A DNA stretch of 6,546 nucleotides from Actinomycetota bacterium (lineage in GTDB: Bacteria; Actinomycetota; Acidimicrobiia; Spongiisociales; ZC4RG35). The stretch covers positions 1 through 6,546 of the forward strand of contig JAPUJM010000254.1 in NCBI GenBank assembly GCA_027296205.1, in the 5' to 3' direction. The position numbers and the translations under genes are program-made. A model generated the notes under the pieces. That model was given only the letters and a program-made list of their open reading frames with translations. It had not been told where the DNA came from and searched no databases. Below are positions 1 through 6,481 of the stretch, piece by piece. The stretch's first letter is position 1. Each line of letters starts with the position of its first letter.

Positions 1-695
1 AGAACGTCGAGATGGTGGGACGTCTCTACAACCTGAGCAAGGCGGAGGCCCGATCCCGAGCCGATGATGTCCTCGAGCGCATCCGCCTTGCCGACGACGC
101 AGACCGTCAGGTCAAGACCTATTCAGGCGGGATGCGTCGCAAACTCGACCTCGCGGCATCGATGGTGGGGAGACCGGAGGTCCTCTTTCTCGACGAACCG
201 ACCACGGGCATCGATCCCGCCAGCCGGATTGACCTCTGGGACCTCATCGCGGAGATGGTGGAGGGAGGCACCACCCTCCTCCTCACGACCCAGTACCTGG
301 AGGAGGCCGACCGTCTCGCCAACCGCATAGGCGTCATCGACCATGGGAAACTGATCGCGGAGGGAACGTCGGACGAGCTCAAGGCCACACTTGGAGGCGA
401 TGTGGTGGAGATCCATGTCCACGACGATGACCGGGCCCTTGCGGTCGAGTGCCTCACCCGAATCGCCGGAGAGGAGCCAACGGCACAAGGAGCCTCCCTT
501 TCCATTCCAGCTCCGGGCGGATCGAAGACCTTGACAACCGTAGTCCGTGAATTGGACTCGGCGGCAATAGAGCCGAGGGACATCGCCTTGAGAAAGCCGA
601 CACTCAACGACGTTTTCCTCACACTGACCGGCCACAAGGCAGAGGACGAAGACCAGCCGGTGCCTGCGACATCGCGTCGGAAGGGAAAAAATTGA
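1..695 (+). CDS. DrrA-type ABC exporter ATP-binding subunit (5' end outside window)
   Basis: This is the C-terminal part of the ATP-hydrolysing subunit of an ABC-2 type exporter of the daunorubicin-resistance (DrrA) family, working at the inner face of the membrane with the permease encoded next. The reading frame is open from the window edge (codons Asn-Val-Glu precede the first ATG at 12), so the true start and the Walker A loop lie upstream. Counting from that ATG, the sequence shows the signature motif YSGGMRRKLDLA (37-48), Walker B VLFLDEPTTGIDP (57-69), and TTQYLEEAD (92-100). In the last, Gln replaces the usual switch His, as is typical of DrrA. A C-terminal regulatory-type domain follows (about 115-205), ending in a basic tail. 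DrrA proteins are about 310-340 residues, so roughly 100 are missing. The stop overlaps the next start by four bases (TTGA). The substrate cannot be read from the sequence; drug, lipid or polyketide export are family possibilities. Confidence 0.93.
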   Translation, partial: NVEMVGRLYNLSKAEARSRADDVLERIRLADDADRQVKTYSGGMRRKLDLAASMVGRPEVLFLDEPTTGIDPASRIDLWDLIAEMVEGGTTLLLTTQYLEEADRLANRIGVIDHGKLIAEGTSDELKATLGGDVVEIHVHDDDRALAVECLTRIAGEEPTAQGASLSIPAPGGSKTLTTVVRELDSAAIEPRDIALRKPTLNDVFLTLTGHKAEDEDQPVPATSRRKGKN

Positions 696-1525
696 CGACA
701 GACGTCAAACCGAGGACCCGGGTTCCGTTGCGTAGCGCGGTGACGCACACAGCGGTCATCACCAAGCGAAACGTGCTTCGCTTCATCCGCATCCCCCAGT
801 TGCTCTTGTTCTCCACGGTGCAGCCGGTGATGTTCTTGTTGCTCTTCAACTACGTTTTTGGCGGAGCCATAACCACCGGGACACCGGCCGGATCAGACCA
901 GTACATCAACTGGCTGATGCCCGGGATCCTCGTGCAGTCGGCAGCCTTTGGGGCGACCGCCACTGCCCTCGGGCTCACCGAAGACCTCGGAGCCGGGGTA
1001 ATCGACCGGTTCCGCTCGCTTCCTATCGCAAGATCTGCCGTGCTGGGTGGCAGGACTCTGGCCGACCTGGTTCGCAACACGTTCGTCTTCAGCCTGATGC
1101 TCGTTGTCGGGTATCTCATGGGATGGAGATTCGAGCAGGGGTTCTGGAAGATGGCTCTTGGCTTCGGAGTGGCGCTGCTGTTCGGCTATTCCTTCTCGTG
1201 GGTGATGGCAGCGATTGGCCTTGCCGTGAAGACACCAGAAGCCGCCCAAGCGGCCGGCTTTCTCCCCATTTTCCCACTGGTATTCGCATCGTCGATCTTC
1301 GTCCCGACATCGTCGATGCCCGACTGGCTGCAGACATTCGCCGAGGTCCAGCCGATCACCATCGTGGCCAACACGGTGCGCTCCCTGATGATCCCCGAGG
1401 AGGCCCTGGGGTTTCTCGGTCTCGACCAGGGGACGTTGATCCTCCAGTCACTCGCCTGGATCGCGGTCATCATTGCTGTTTTTGCCCCGCTGTCGGTCCG
1501 TCAATACAAGAAGGCAGTGGGCTAG
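692..1525 (+). CDS. DrrB-type ABC-2 exporter permease
   Basis: This is the membrane subunit that pairs with the upstream ATPase to form an ABC-2 exporter. It has 277 residues, the usual DrrB length. About six hydrophobic segments are visible, roughly at residues 36-58, 72-95, 129-146, 151-179, 188-206 and 248-268. The conserved DrrB-like stretch EDLGAGVIDRFRSLPI (97-112) lies after the second segment, and SSIFVPTSSMPDWLQ (200-214) lies near the fifth. The chosen start is TTG at 692. It overlaps the stop of the ATPase gene in TTGA and has a purine-rich ribosome site (GGAAGGG) about six bases upstream, so the two genes are probably translationally coupled. No third gene follows on this strand; the next gene is convergent. 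Family assignment is strong, but the exported compound is unknown. Confidence 0.93.
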   Translation: MTTDVKPRTRVPLRSAVTHTAVITKRNVLRFIRIPQLLLFSTVQPVMFLLLFNYVFGGAITTGTPAGSDQYINWLMPGILVQSAAFGATATALGLTEDLGAGVIDRFRSLPIARSAVLGGRTLADLVRNTFVFSLMLVVGYLMGWRFEQGFWKMALGFGVALLFGYSFSWVMAAIGLAVKTPEAAQAAGFLPIFPLVFASSIFVPTSSMPDWLQTFAEVQPITIVANTVRSLMIPEEALGFLGLDQGTLILQSLAWIAVIIAVFAPLSVRQYKKAVG

Positions 1526-1543
1526 GCCCTGGTGGTCAAGGAC

Positions 1544-1559
1544 GGGGGCGGCTGCCCCT
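1544..1559. terminator. GC-rich hairpin in the convergent gap (possible weak bidirectional terminator)
   Basis: Arms GGGGC (1545-1549) and GCCCC (1554-1558) pair perfectly around a four-base loop GGCT, with a flanking G-T wobble. The hairpin sits between the stop of the exporter permease gene (1525) and the stop of the DUF222 gene (1558-1560), a usual place for a shared terminator. No T-tract follows on either strand, so intrinsic termination is uncertain. Confidence 0.35.
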
Positions 1560-2691
1560 AGGTTGGTCGGGTGCCGACGAGGGCGGCATCCCGCTTCCGG
1601 GCCGGGGGTGGGTAAGGGGTCCAGTCCGGTCTACGGAAAACAACCTGATCGTGGGGATTCCCGGTGATATGCCAGCCATGCTCGTGGAGAAACCGGTGGT
1701 GAAACCCGCAGAGAAGGATGAGATTGTCCAGGTCGGTGGCGCCTCCGTCGGCCCAGTGTTGGATGTGATGGGCCTGCACCCATCTGGTGCGGTCACATCC
1801 GACCCAGCGGCAGTGGTGATCCCGGGCTTCGACCAGTCGTCTCAGCCAGCCGGGGACCGTCCGACTGTTTCGACTCACTCCGACCATGATGTTGTCCCGA
1901 TAGACGGCGGCTTCGACCACGGCGTCACAGGCGAGACGTCGAGCGGTTTGGTTGGCGATCACCGGACCCCGGGATATCTCGGCAACACCACTGGATGCGT
2001 CGTCGACTAGTGCTTCGAGGTCGACGTGGACCGTCAACTGGGGTGGTGGCGTCGATAGATCACCACTGGTGGCGCAGACCTCGACCAGTCCGTCGGCCAT
2101 CCGCGCATCCCAGGAGTCGAGGGTGCCGGTCTCAGGGTTGGGAGGCGTGTTCCCGGCCGCAGCATGGAGACGGTCCTCCACGATTTGGGCTTCAGCACCA
2201 GCAAGTCTTCCCGCGATGTCCAGGTGAGCACGATGCAAATCCCACTGGGTCGACAACCAACGAGTCTCATGAGCCGAAACCGCATCCCCGGTAGACGGGG
2301 GGTCGGCACGACGAGCCATCCTCTGCAGGGCGGCAAGATCCAAACCCTCGGCGTCATCAGCCAGGCATGCCTCCGTGTCGGAGGTAGCGAACTCGGAGAG
2401 GACCTCCACCGCGTCAAACGACAGTCCGCCCGAGGCGAACCGGTCTCGCAGCGTGGGCAGGTCTTGAAGACGGTGCGCCACCTTCACCAGACGACGGCCA
2501 AACGAAGCTTCGACACCAAACCGGGCCGTCAACCACTGGGCCATGTTGGGAGCGCCATCAGCCAAGAACTCCTGGCCGCGATCGGCTTCAACGATCAGAT
2601 CGCATGCCCTGGCCAAACCGGCCGCGACCTCGCCAAACACGTCGACCAATCGATCAGCGGCCCCGGTCTCGAATCCCTCTCCCCAACTCAT
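1558..2691 (-). CDS. DUF222 / 13E12-type protein with C-terminal HNH endonuclease domain
   Basis: This protein has an N-terminal DUF222 region (about residues 10-240 of 377) and a C-terminal HNH nuclease fold. The HNH region shows the zinc-binding pair CRWVGC (294-299), AHHIQHW (307-313) with the catalytic-type His pair, Asn323 in the segment DLDNL, then LLCGFHHRFLHEHGW (326-340) with Cys328 and His331/332. All HNH hallmark residues are present, so the domain looks intact. Such proteins are numerous in actinobacterial genomes, including the mycobacterial REP13E12 family; their biological role is not settled. I chose ATG at 2691, which has GGAG three bases upstream. A longer TTG start at 2748 would put the start codon inside the U-tract of the terminator behind cobO, which is unlikely. 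It lies on the same strand as the B12 operon but beyond that terminator, so it is probably a separate transcription unit. No flanking repeats mark it as mobile. Confidence 0.88.
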   Translation of the reverse strand: MSWGEGFETGAADRLVDVFGEVAAGLARACDLIVEADRGQEFLADGAPNMAQWLTARFGVEASFGRRLVKVAHRLQDLPTLRDRFASGGLSFDAVEVLSEFATSDTEACLADDAEGLDLAALQRMARRADPPSTGDAVSAHETRWLSTQWDLHRAHLDIAGRLAGAEAQIVEDRLHAAAGNTPPNPETGTLDSWDARMADGLVEVCATSGDLSTPPPQLTVHVDLEALVDDASSGVAEISRGPVIANQTARRLACDAVVEAAVYRDNIMVGVSRNSRTVPGWLRRLVEARDHHCRWVGCDRTRWVQAHHIQHWADGGATDLDNLILLCGFHHRFLHEHGWHITGNPHDQVVFRRPDWTPYPPPARKRDAALVGTRPT

Positions 2692-2746
2692 AGTCTCCAC
2701 TCGACAAGCCAGGTGGGACAGATTTGATCCCAAAACAACGATTTCC

Positions 2747-2781
2747 AAAAAAAAATCGAAGAAACCTGGTCAGCAGGCTCC
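2747..2781 (-). terminator. Terminator-like hairpin and U-tract behind the B12 operon
   Basis: Read on the minus strand, arms GGAGCCTG and CAGGTTTC (plus-strand 2774-2781 and 2761-2768) pair around the loop CTGAC, with two G-U wobbles. Five bases later comes a run of nine Ts (2747-2755). The stem begins within the last base of the cobO stop codon. Its position after the last operon gene and before the DUF222 gene supports an intrinsic terminator. The five-base gap between stem and U-tract makes it weaker than a classic one. A second small stem, CGATTT/AAATCG (2739-2744 and 2753-2758), overlaps the U-tract. Confidence 0.6.
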
Positions 2782-3350
2782 TAGTAGTCGATTCCCCGTC
2801 TGGCCATCACACCACGGTCGAAGGCGTGCTTGATCTTGGTCATCTCGGTGACCGTGTCGGCAATCTCTATCAGACGATCCGGGGCATCACGGCCGGTGAG
2901 GATGACGTTGACCTTCTCCGGCCGGTTCTGAATCGAGGAAACAACCTCTTCCACATCGAGCCAGCCCCAGTTGATCGGGTAGGTCACTTCGTCCAGAACG
3001 ACCAGGTGGTATTGGCCTGACTCGATTTTCTCCTTCGCACTGGCCCAGGCTGCCCGAGCTACCGCCTGGGACTCGTCCATATCTTCAGAATCCCAGGTGA
3101 ACCCGTCACCGAGAGCCCACCACTCGATCCCGATCTGACGCCCGATCTTCTCCTCGCCGACACTCCACTCTCCCGACTTGAGAAACTGGATGACTACCAC
3201 CTTCCAACCCCTGGCCACGGCACGCATCGCAGTTCCGAACGCGGCCGTCGACTTGCCCTTGCCATCTCCGGTGTTGATCAAAACCAGCGACGGCTCTCTG
3301 ATGCTGCCGGTGGAAGGAGCCTCGGTTGGAGGGATATCCTGGTCGGTCAT
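2781..3350 (-). CDS. cobO: Corrinoid adenosyltransferase (CobA/CobO/BtuR family)
   Basis: This cytoplasmic enzyme transfers the 5'-deoxyadenosyl group of ATP to reduced cobalt(I) corrinoids, producing the adenosyl form of cobalamin or its precursors. At 189 residues it matches the family length. Visible landmarks are the P-loop GDGKGKST (28-35, the family's modified Walker A), VVIQFLK (52-58), the Walker-B-like VVLDEV (117-122), LTGRDAP (151-157), ADTVTEM (164-170) and the characteristic C-terminal end KHAFDRGVMARRGIDY (174-189). The ATG start has GAGG eight bases upstream and overlaps the stop of the ATPase gene in ATGA, so translation is probably coupled. As the last gene of a riboswitch-controlled importer operon, it most likely activates imported corrinoids (salvage) rather than serving only de novo synthesis; no other cobalamin synthesis gene is in the window. 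A PduO or EutT type enzyme is ruled out by the P-loop architecture. Confidence 0.96.
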   Translation of the reverse strand: MTDQDIPPTEAPSTGSIREPSLVLINTGDGKGKSTAAFGTAMRAVARGWKVVVIQFLKSGEWSVGEEKIGRQIGIEWWALGDGFTWDSEDMDESQAVARAAWASAKEKIESGQYHLVVLDEVTYPINWGWLDVEEVVSSIQNRPEKVNVILTGRDAPDRLIEIADTVTEMTKIKHAFDRGVMARRGIDY

Positions 3351-4099
3351 TTTGATCGCCTCGTCGGTATGACGGTCGGGCCATCTTCGTCTTGGACGAC
3401 CCGTATCCCAGAACCGTAGTGAGACCTCAGGCTCTCCTCGGTGAGGACGTTGTGGGGTGAGCCGTCCGCCCGGATCAGACCGTCTGCCAGCAGCACCAGA
3501 CGGTCGGCGAACCTTCCGGCCAGCGTGAGATCGTGAACGGCGGTGATCACCGTGAGTCCCTCCGTCCGGCGCAATTCGTCAACCACTTCCAAGACTTCGA
3601 TGCCATGACCGATGTCGAGACTCGCCGTCGGTTCGTCAAGCAACAGGATCTGGGCTTCCTGGGCAAGCGCCCTGGCAAGGACGGTCCTTTGCGACTCGCC
3701 ACCGGACAGGGTCCCGAGAGGACGGTCGGCCAGATCTGCCAGGTCGAGCTTGTTCAGGGCCAGCCGGACAGAGTCGAGGTCGTGCCGTCCCTCACTGCTC
3801 AGATACCCGATGTGCGGGGTTCGTCCCAGCATCACGTAGTCGGCCAGTCCCATCTCCTCGGGCATACGCGGACGTTGCGGCATCCAGGCGATGTCAAGAC
3901 CGGGCTGACGGTCACCGTTGCCGAGCGATACCTGCCCACGATGCTCAACCAGGCCGAGGGCGGCTTTCAACATGGTTGATTTCCCGGCCCCGTTGGGACC
4001 GATGAGACCGAGCCACTGGCCGCTCTCAACCTCCAGGCTGACCGGGCCGAGCACCCGTGTCGAGCCATATGTCACCTCCACGGAATGCCAACTGATCAT
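3347..4099 (-). CDS. btuD: BtuD-like cobalamin/corrinoid ABC importer ATP-binding protein
   Basis: This is the ATPase of a type II ABC importer (BtuD/FecE/HmuV group) that powers corrinoid uptake with the BtuC- and BtuF-like neighbours. In 250 residues it carries Walker A GPNGAGKST (34-42), the Q-loop at MPQ (73-75), signature LSGGESQR (131-138), Walker B ILLLDEP (151-157), D-loop SLD (160-162) and the switch His in AVHD (187-190). The frame is open further upstream to 4387, but that part only shadows the permease gene. I chose ATG at 4099 because it has GAGGGG six bases upstream, overlaps the permease stop in ATGA, and gives the normal family N-terminus. Sequence alone cannot separate B12 from siderophore or haem importers; the assignment to corrinoids rests on the upstream cobalamin riboswitch and the adjoining cobO. 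Confidence 0.93.
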   Translation of the reverse strand: MISWHSVEVTYGSTRVLGPVSLEVESGQWLGLIGPNGAGKSTMLKAALGLVEHRGQVSLGNGDRQPGLDIAWMPQRPRMPEEMGLADYVMLGRTPHIGYLSSEGRHDLDSVRLALNKLDLADLADRPLGTLSGGESQRTVLARALAQEAQILLLDEPTASLDIGHGIEVLEVVDELRRTEGLTVITAVHDLTLAGRFADRLVLLADGLIRADGSPHNVLTEESLRSHYGSGIRVVQDEDGPTVIPTRRSK

Positions 4100-5139
4100 C
4101 GGAATCCCCTCATTGTTCGCAGGACGAGCACGAAGAACGGCGCACCGAAGAACGCCGTGACCACTCCGATCGGTAACTCCGCCGGAGACACGACGGTCCG
4201 GGCTGCGACATCGGCAAACATCAGAAACGCCGCACCAAACAGAAGAGACAACGGCACGATCACCCGGTAACTCCACCCGAAGAGGATCCGCACAGTGTGC
4301 GGCACGATTATCCCGACGAAGCCGATCAGGCCGCTGACCGAGACGGCCGCGGCGGTGGCAAGCGTGGCGGCGACGACAACGACCCAACGAACCCTGCCGA
4401 CATTCAGCCCCAGGGCCGAGGCCTCCTCATCGCCAATGCCCAGAACGTCGAGCAGTCGACGACTGCCGAGGAGAACGGCGGAGGACACGACTGCGTAAGG
4501 CAACAAGGAGACCACTTCGCTCCAACCGACAGTGACCAGCCTGCCGAGAATCCACGAGTACACCTCACGCAGCGTCTCCACGTTGCGCTGGAGGAGATAA
4601 GTCTGAATGGCGGTGGCGAAGGCAGCCACCGCTACACCGGCCAGGATCAGTGAAATTGTCGTCCTTCCGCCAACCGAGCGTCCCAGGCTGTAGGTGATGG
4701 CAACAGCGACGAGACCCCCGGCGAAGGCAAACAGCGCGAGGAAGTCGCCGTCACTCGTAGCACCGAAGGCCACTGTCGCCCCCAGCCCGGCTCCCGCGGC
4801 CACACCCAGCAGGAATGGGTCGGCGAGGGGGTTGCGAAACACGCCCTGGTATGCCGCACCTGCCACCGCCAGGATCGCCCCGACCAGTCCACCGAGAACA
4901 ACCCTGGGGAACCGAATCTCGAAGAGGACCGTGTGCTCCACTTGGGTCAGCCCGTGATCAATGTCGACAAGTGGGATGGCATCGGCGATGGCCAGCAAAA
5001 CCCCCCGGACATCGATGTCGGCCGGCCCAACCAGCAAACCCGCGGCAGTCGCAGCGATCACTGCCAACACCCCGATGGTCAACGGCATCCATCCCGGGCG
5101 AGAGGGTCTCGCCGGCGTCTGAGCGGACTGTGATCTCAA
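4096..5139 (-). CDS. btuC: BtuC-like cobalamin/corrinoid ABC importer permease (FecCD family)
   Basis: This is the membrane channel of the importer, 347 residues long, with many hydrophobic segments consistent with the ten-helix FecCD/BtuC fold. Family motifs in order are the RFPR stretch (76-79), GAAYQGVFRNPLADPFLLG (94-112), the coupling-helix region GIGDEEASALGLNV (234-247) that contacts the ATPase, GLIGFVGIIVPHTVR (270-284) and PIGVVTAFFGAPFFVLVLR (323-341). The start is TTG at 5139, inside a TTGA overlap with the end of the binding-protein gene. A possible ribosome site (GGGGA) lies rather far upstream, so coupling to the preceding gene probably matters. The first 17 residues are polar and positively charged, fitting a cytoplasmic N-terminus. 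Substrate specificity is inferred from the riboswitch and operon context. Confidence 0.94.
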   Translation of the reverse strand: MRSQSAQTPARPSRPGWMPLTIGVLAVIAATAAGLLVGPADIDVRGVLLAIADAIPLVDIDHGLTQVEHTVLFEIRFPRVVLGGLVGAILAVAGAAYQGVFRNPLADPFLLGVAAGAGLGATVAFGATSDGDFLALFAFAGGLVAVAITYSLGRSVGGRTTISLILAGVAVAAFATAIQTYLLQRNVETLREVYSWILGRLVTVGWSEVVSLLPYAVVSSAVLLGSRRLLDVLGIGDEEASALGLNVGRVRWVVVVAATLATAAAVSVSGLIGFVGIIVPHTVRILFGWSYRVIVPLSLLFGAAFLMFADVAARTVVSPAELPIGVVTAFFGAPFFVLVLRTMRGFR

Positions 5140-6071
5140 CCGGTGGCGTAGTCCCCGAGGGAGTCGGCTATCGACTCGGCAAATTCAACGATTCGTGGGC
5201 CGCCTCTCGACGCCACGTCGGAGTCCAATTCGGCGATGTGGCCACTCTGAACTGCCGTCATGACGTCCCAACCAGGTCTCTCCGCCACTGTCTCGGCGCT
5301 CTCGCCATACAGGACATTGGCGAGGAAGATGATGTCCGGGTTCGAAGTGACGATGTACTCCGACGAGATTTGTGGGTATCCGAAGGCTGATCCATCCGCG
5401 TCCGCCGAATCGGCGATGTTCACCATCCCGAACAACGCGTAGATCTCTCCAAAGAAGGTCGACGAGGTCGCCGTGTAGAAGTCTGATGAGATCTCGTGGT
5501 AGTAGGTCACCCCTTCGCCATCGTCGCCTGACGCGGTGACGGCAACCTCGAGACCGGCTGCGATGGCGGAGTTGGAGGCAGCAGCCCCGGCGACGTTCCC
5601 GGTCGCCATCCCCAGGTCATCGATCTGCCGGTATACGTCATCGATCGCCAGGGCGGCGCCGTAACTCAGGACCGGGATCCCTACCGTCTCCAGACCGGCG
5701 ATCAGATCGCCGGGATCAAAGAAGATGACCACGAGATCGGGCTCGAGCGAGAGGATTGCCTCGAGATTCGGGGTGACCCCGGAAAGATCGGTCATCGGCG
5801 CCCCGGCCGGATAGTTGGACTGATCGTCGACAGCGATCACCTGCGGACCGGCTCCGACGTCAAAGAGCATCTCGGTCGCCGTCGACGACAGGGAGATGAT
5901 GGCCTCGGGTCTCTTTTCGATGGTCACCGATCCGTTGTCTGCCTCGACGGTGACGGGAAACTCCAGTCCACTCTGTGTCGTCGTGTCTGTTGACGCCGAC
6001 GGGGCGCATGCCGTCACAGCAAGCAACAGCGCCGCAACCGATGCGGTCTTTCTCATGCCGTTTCTCTTCAT
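5136..6071 (-). CDS. btuF: BtuF-like cobalamin/corrinoid-binding lipoprotein
   Basis: This is the extracytoplasmic binding protein that delivers substrate to the BtuCD-like transporter; in a Gram-positive it would be anchored to the membrane by a lipid. With the ATG at 6071 it has 311 residues. A basic N-terminus (MKRNGMRKT) and hydrophobic core lead to the lipobox AVTAC, giving Cys22 as the lipidated residue, followed by a Ser/Thr-rich linker. The mature part matches periplasmic-binding-protein fold III: IISLSSTATEMLFDVGAG (58-75), NLEAILSLEPDLVV (102-115), and C-terminal SSEYIVTSNPDIIFLAN (236-252). An ATG three codons upstream (6080) lies directly against the GGAGG ribosome site with no spacing, so it is unlikely; the ATG at 6071 has a nine-base spacing. 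It is the first gene of the operon and sits directly behind a cobalamin riboswitch whose hairpin covers its ribosome site. Confidence 0.92.
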   Translation of the reverse strand: MKRNGMRKTASVAALLLAVTACAPSASTDTTTQSGLEFPVTVEADNGSVTIEKRPEAIISLSSTATEMLFDVGAGPQVIAVDDQSNYPAGAPMTDLSGVTPNLEAILSLEPDLVVIFFDPGDLIAGLETVGIPVLSYGAALAIDDVYRQIDDLGMATGNVAGAAASNSAIAAGLEVAVTASGDDGEGVTYYHEISSDFYTATSSTFFGEIYALFGMVNIADSADADGSAFGYPQISSEYIVTSNPDIIFLANVLYGESAETVAERPGWDVMTAVQSGHIAELDSDVASRGGPRIVEFAESIADSLGDYATG

Positions 6072-6143
6072 AAAGAGCATCCTCCGATTCGGAGGATGAA
6101 GAGGTTGGTGGCTTTCCCTGAGCGCACGGTGCCGTCTTCATCC
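6064..6143 (-). promoter_or_regulatory. Riboswitch expression platform: Shine-Dalgarno/start-codon sequestering hairpins
   Basis: On the minus strand, CATCCTCCG and CGGAGGATG (6098-6090 and 6086-6078) form a perfect nine-pair stem with a three-base loop, burying the GGAGG ribosome site of the btuF-like gene. The segment CTCTTCAT (6103-6096) can also pair perfectly with ATGAAGAG (6071-6064), which holds the start codon. The competing partner GGATGAAGA (6143-6135) is perfectly complementary to TCTTCATCC (6102-6094) and would disrupt these hairpins. No U-tract follows the hairpin, so control is probably at translation initiation. The pairings are seen in the sequence; which state goes with bound cobalamin is inferred from known riboswitches. 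Confidence 0.72.
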
Positions 6144-6149
6144 GAGACA

Positions 6150-6300
6150 TTCAACGTGGCTCCGAGGTCAGGCGACCTGGCTCGTCCCCTTTCGGGGCTT
6201 CACAGTTGCGGGACAGCACCGGATTCGAACCGGACTTCGCTCTTCGCGTAGCTCCAGGGATCAAGTCCCCGGGACCGAAAGCAGAGTAGTCGGCGGTTGG
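6150..6300 (-). ncRNA. Cobalamin riboswitch aptamer
   Basis: The minus strand carries the hallmarks of the cobalamin riboswitch. The stem region CCGGTTCGAATCCGG leads into GTGCTGTCCCGCAACTGTGA (6219-6200), matching the family core in which CCCGCAACTGT is nearly invariant. A CCCC-GAAA-GGGG hairpin follows (6197-6186), then a B12 box AGCCAGGTCGCCTGAC (6182-6167). Upstream, GGGGACTTGATCCC (around 6270-6257) fits the 5' half of the fold. The element lies in the leader of a BtuFCD-CobO operon, exactly where this riboswitch is expected. The outer boundaries are approximate because I could not assign the closing P1 stem. Bound cobalamin normally lowers expression of the downstream genes. Confidence 0.93.
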
Positions 6301-6430
6301 TGGGCTGGGTGGGCGGCCGGGTCCCGTCGCCGAAACTCCACATGCTGCGTCGTTGTGGCAGCGGAACGGGGTTACACGGCCACGCCGGGCCGCGATACGC
6401 GCTGTCGAACCCGGTTTTCAGCTCATTCGC
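6301..6430. other. Non-coding stretch upstream of the riboswitch
   Basis: This GC-rich stretch lies between the riboswitch and the repeats at 6431. Open frames crossing it have no ribosome site and no recognisable protein, and they overlap the riboswitch. The promoter for the B12 operon should lie here or slightly to the right on the minus strand, but I see no convincing -35/-10 pair. Confidence 0.4.
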
Positions 6431-6478
6431 TGGCGTCTCACTGTTGAGGATTGCTGGCATCTCACCGTTGAGGATTGC
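6431..6478. repeat. Two 24-bp tandem direct repeats
   Basis: Units 6431-6454 and 6455-6478 share the pattern TGGC(G/A)TCTCAC(T/C)G followed by TTGAGGATTGC and differ at only two positions. A decayed fragment of a further unit may precede them (ATTCGCTGGC, 6425-6434), and TGGCGC follows the second copy. They lie between the B12 operon leader and a possible plus-strand gene start, so they could be operator sites or a small tandem duplication. The sequence does not decide which. Confidence 0.75.
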
Positions 6479-6481
6479 TGG

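Noticed and set aside
1123..2010. Long plus-strand open frame of 295 codons
   Set aside because: It overlaps the end of the DrrB-type gene and runs antisense to the DUF222 gene. It has no recognisable domain and a low-complexity composition typical of shadow frames in GC-rich DNA.
2164..2727. Plus-strand open frame of 187 codons antisense to the DUF222 gene
   Set aside because: It has no recognised motif and no ribosome site, while the opposite strand encodes a clear DUF222/HNH protein over the same bases.
4100..4387. N-terminal extension of the BtuD-like ATPase
   Set aside because: The extra 96 codons are Arg/Cys-rich, lie entirely within the permease gene, and precede a good ribosome site and ATG at 4099 that gives the normal family start.
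6078..6098. Sequestering hairpin as an intrinsic terminator
   Set aside because: The stem is strong, but no U-tract follows it on the minus strand, and it lies directly over the ribosome site, which fits translational control better.
6215..6290. tRNA-like T-arm (GGTTCGAATCC on the minus strand)
   Set aside because: The GGTTCGAATCC stretch resembles a tRNA T-loop, but no matching acceptor stem, anticodon arm or D-arm can be drawn at tRNA spacing. The following CCCGCAACTGTGA and B12 box identify it as part of the cobalamin riboswitch.
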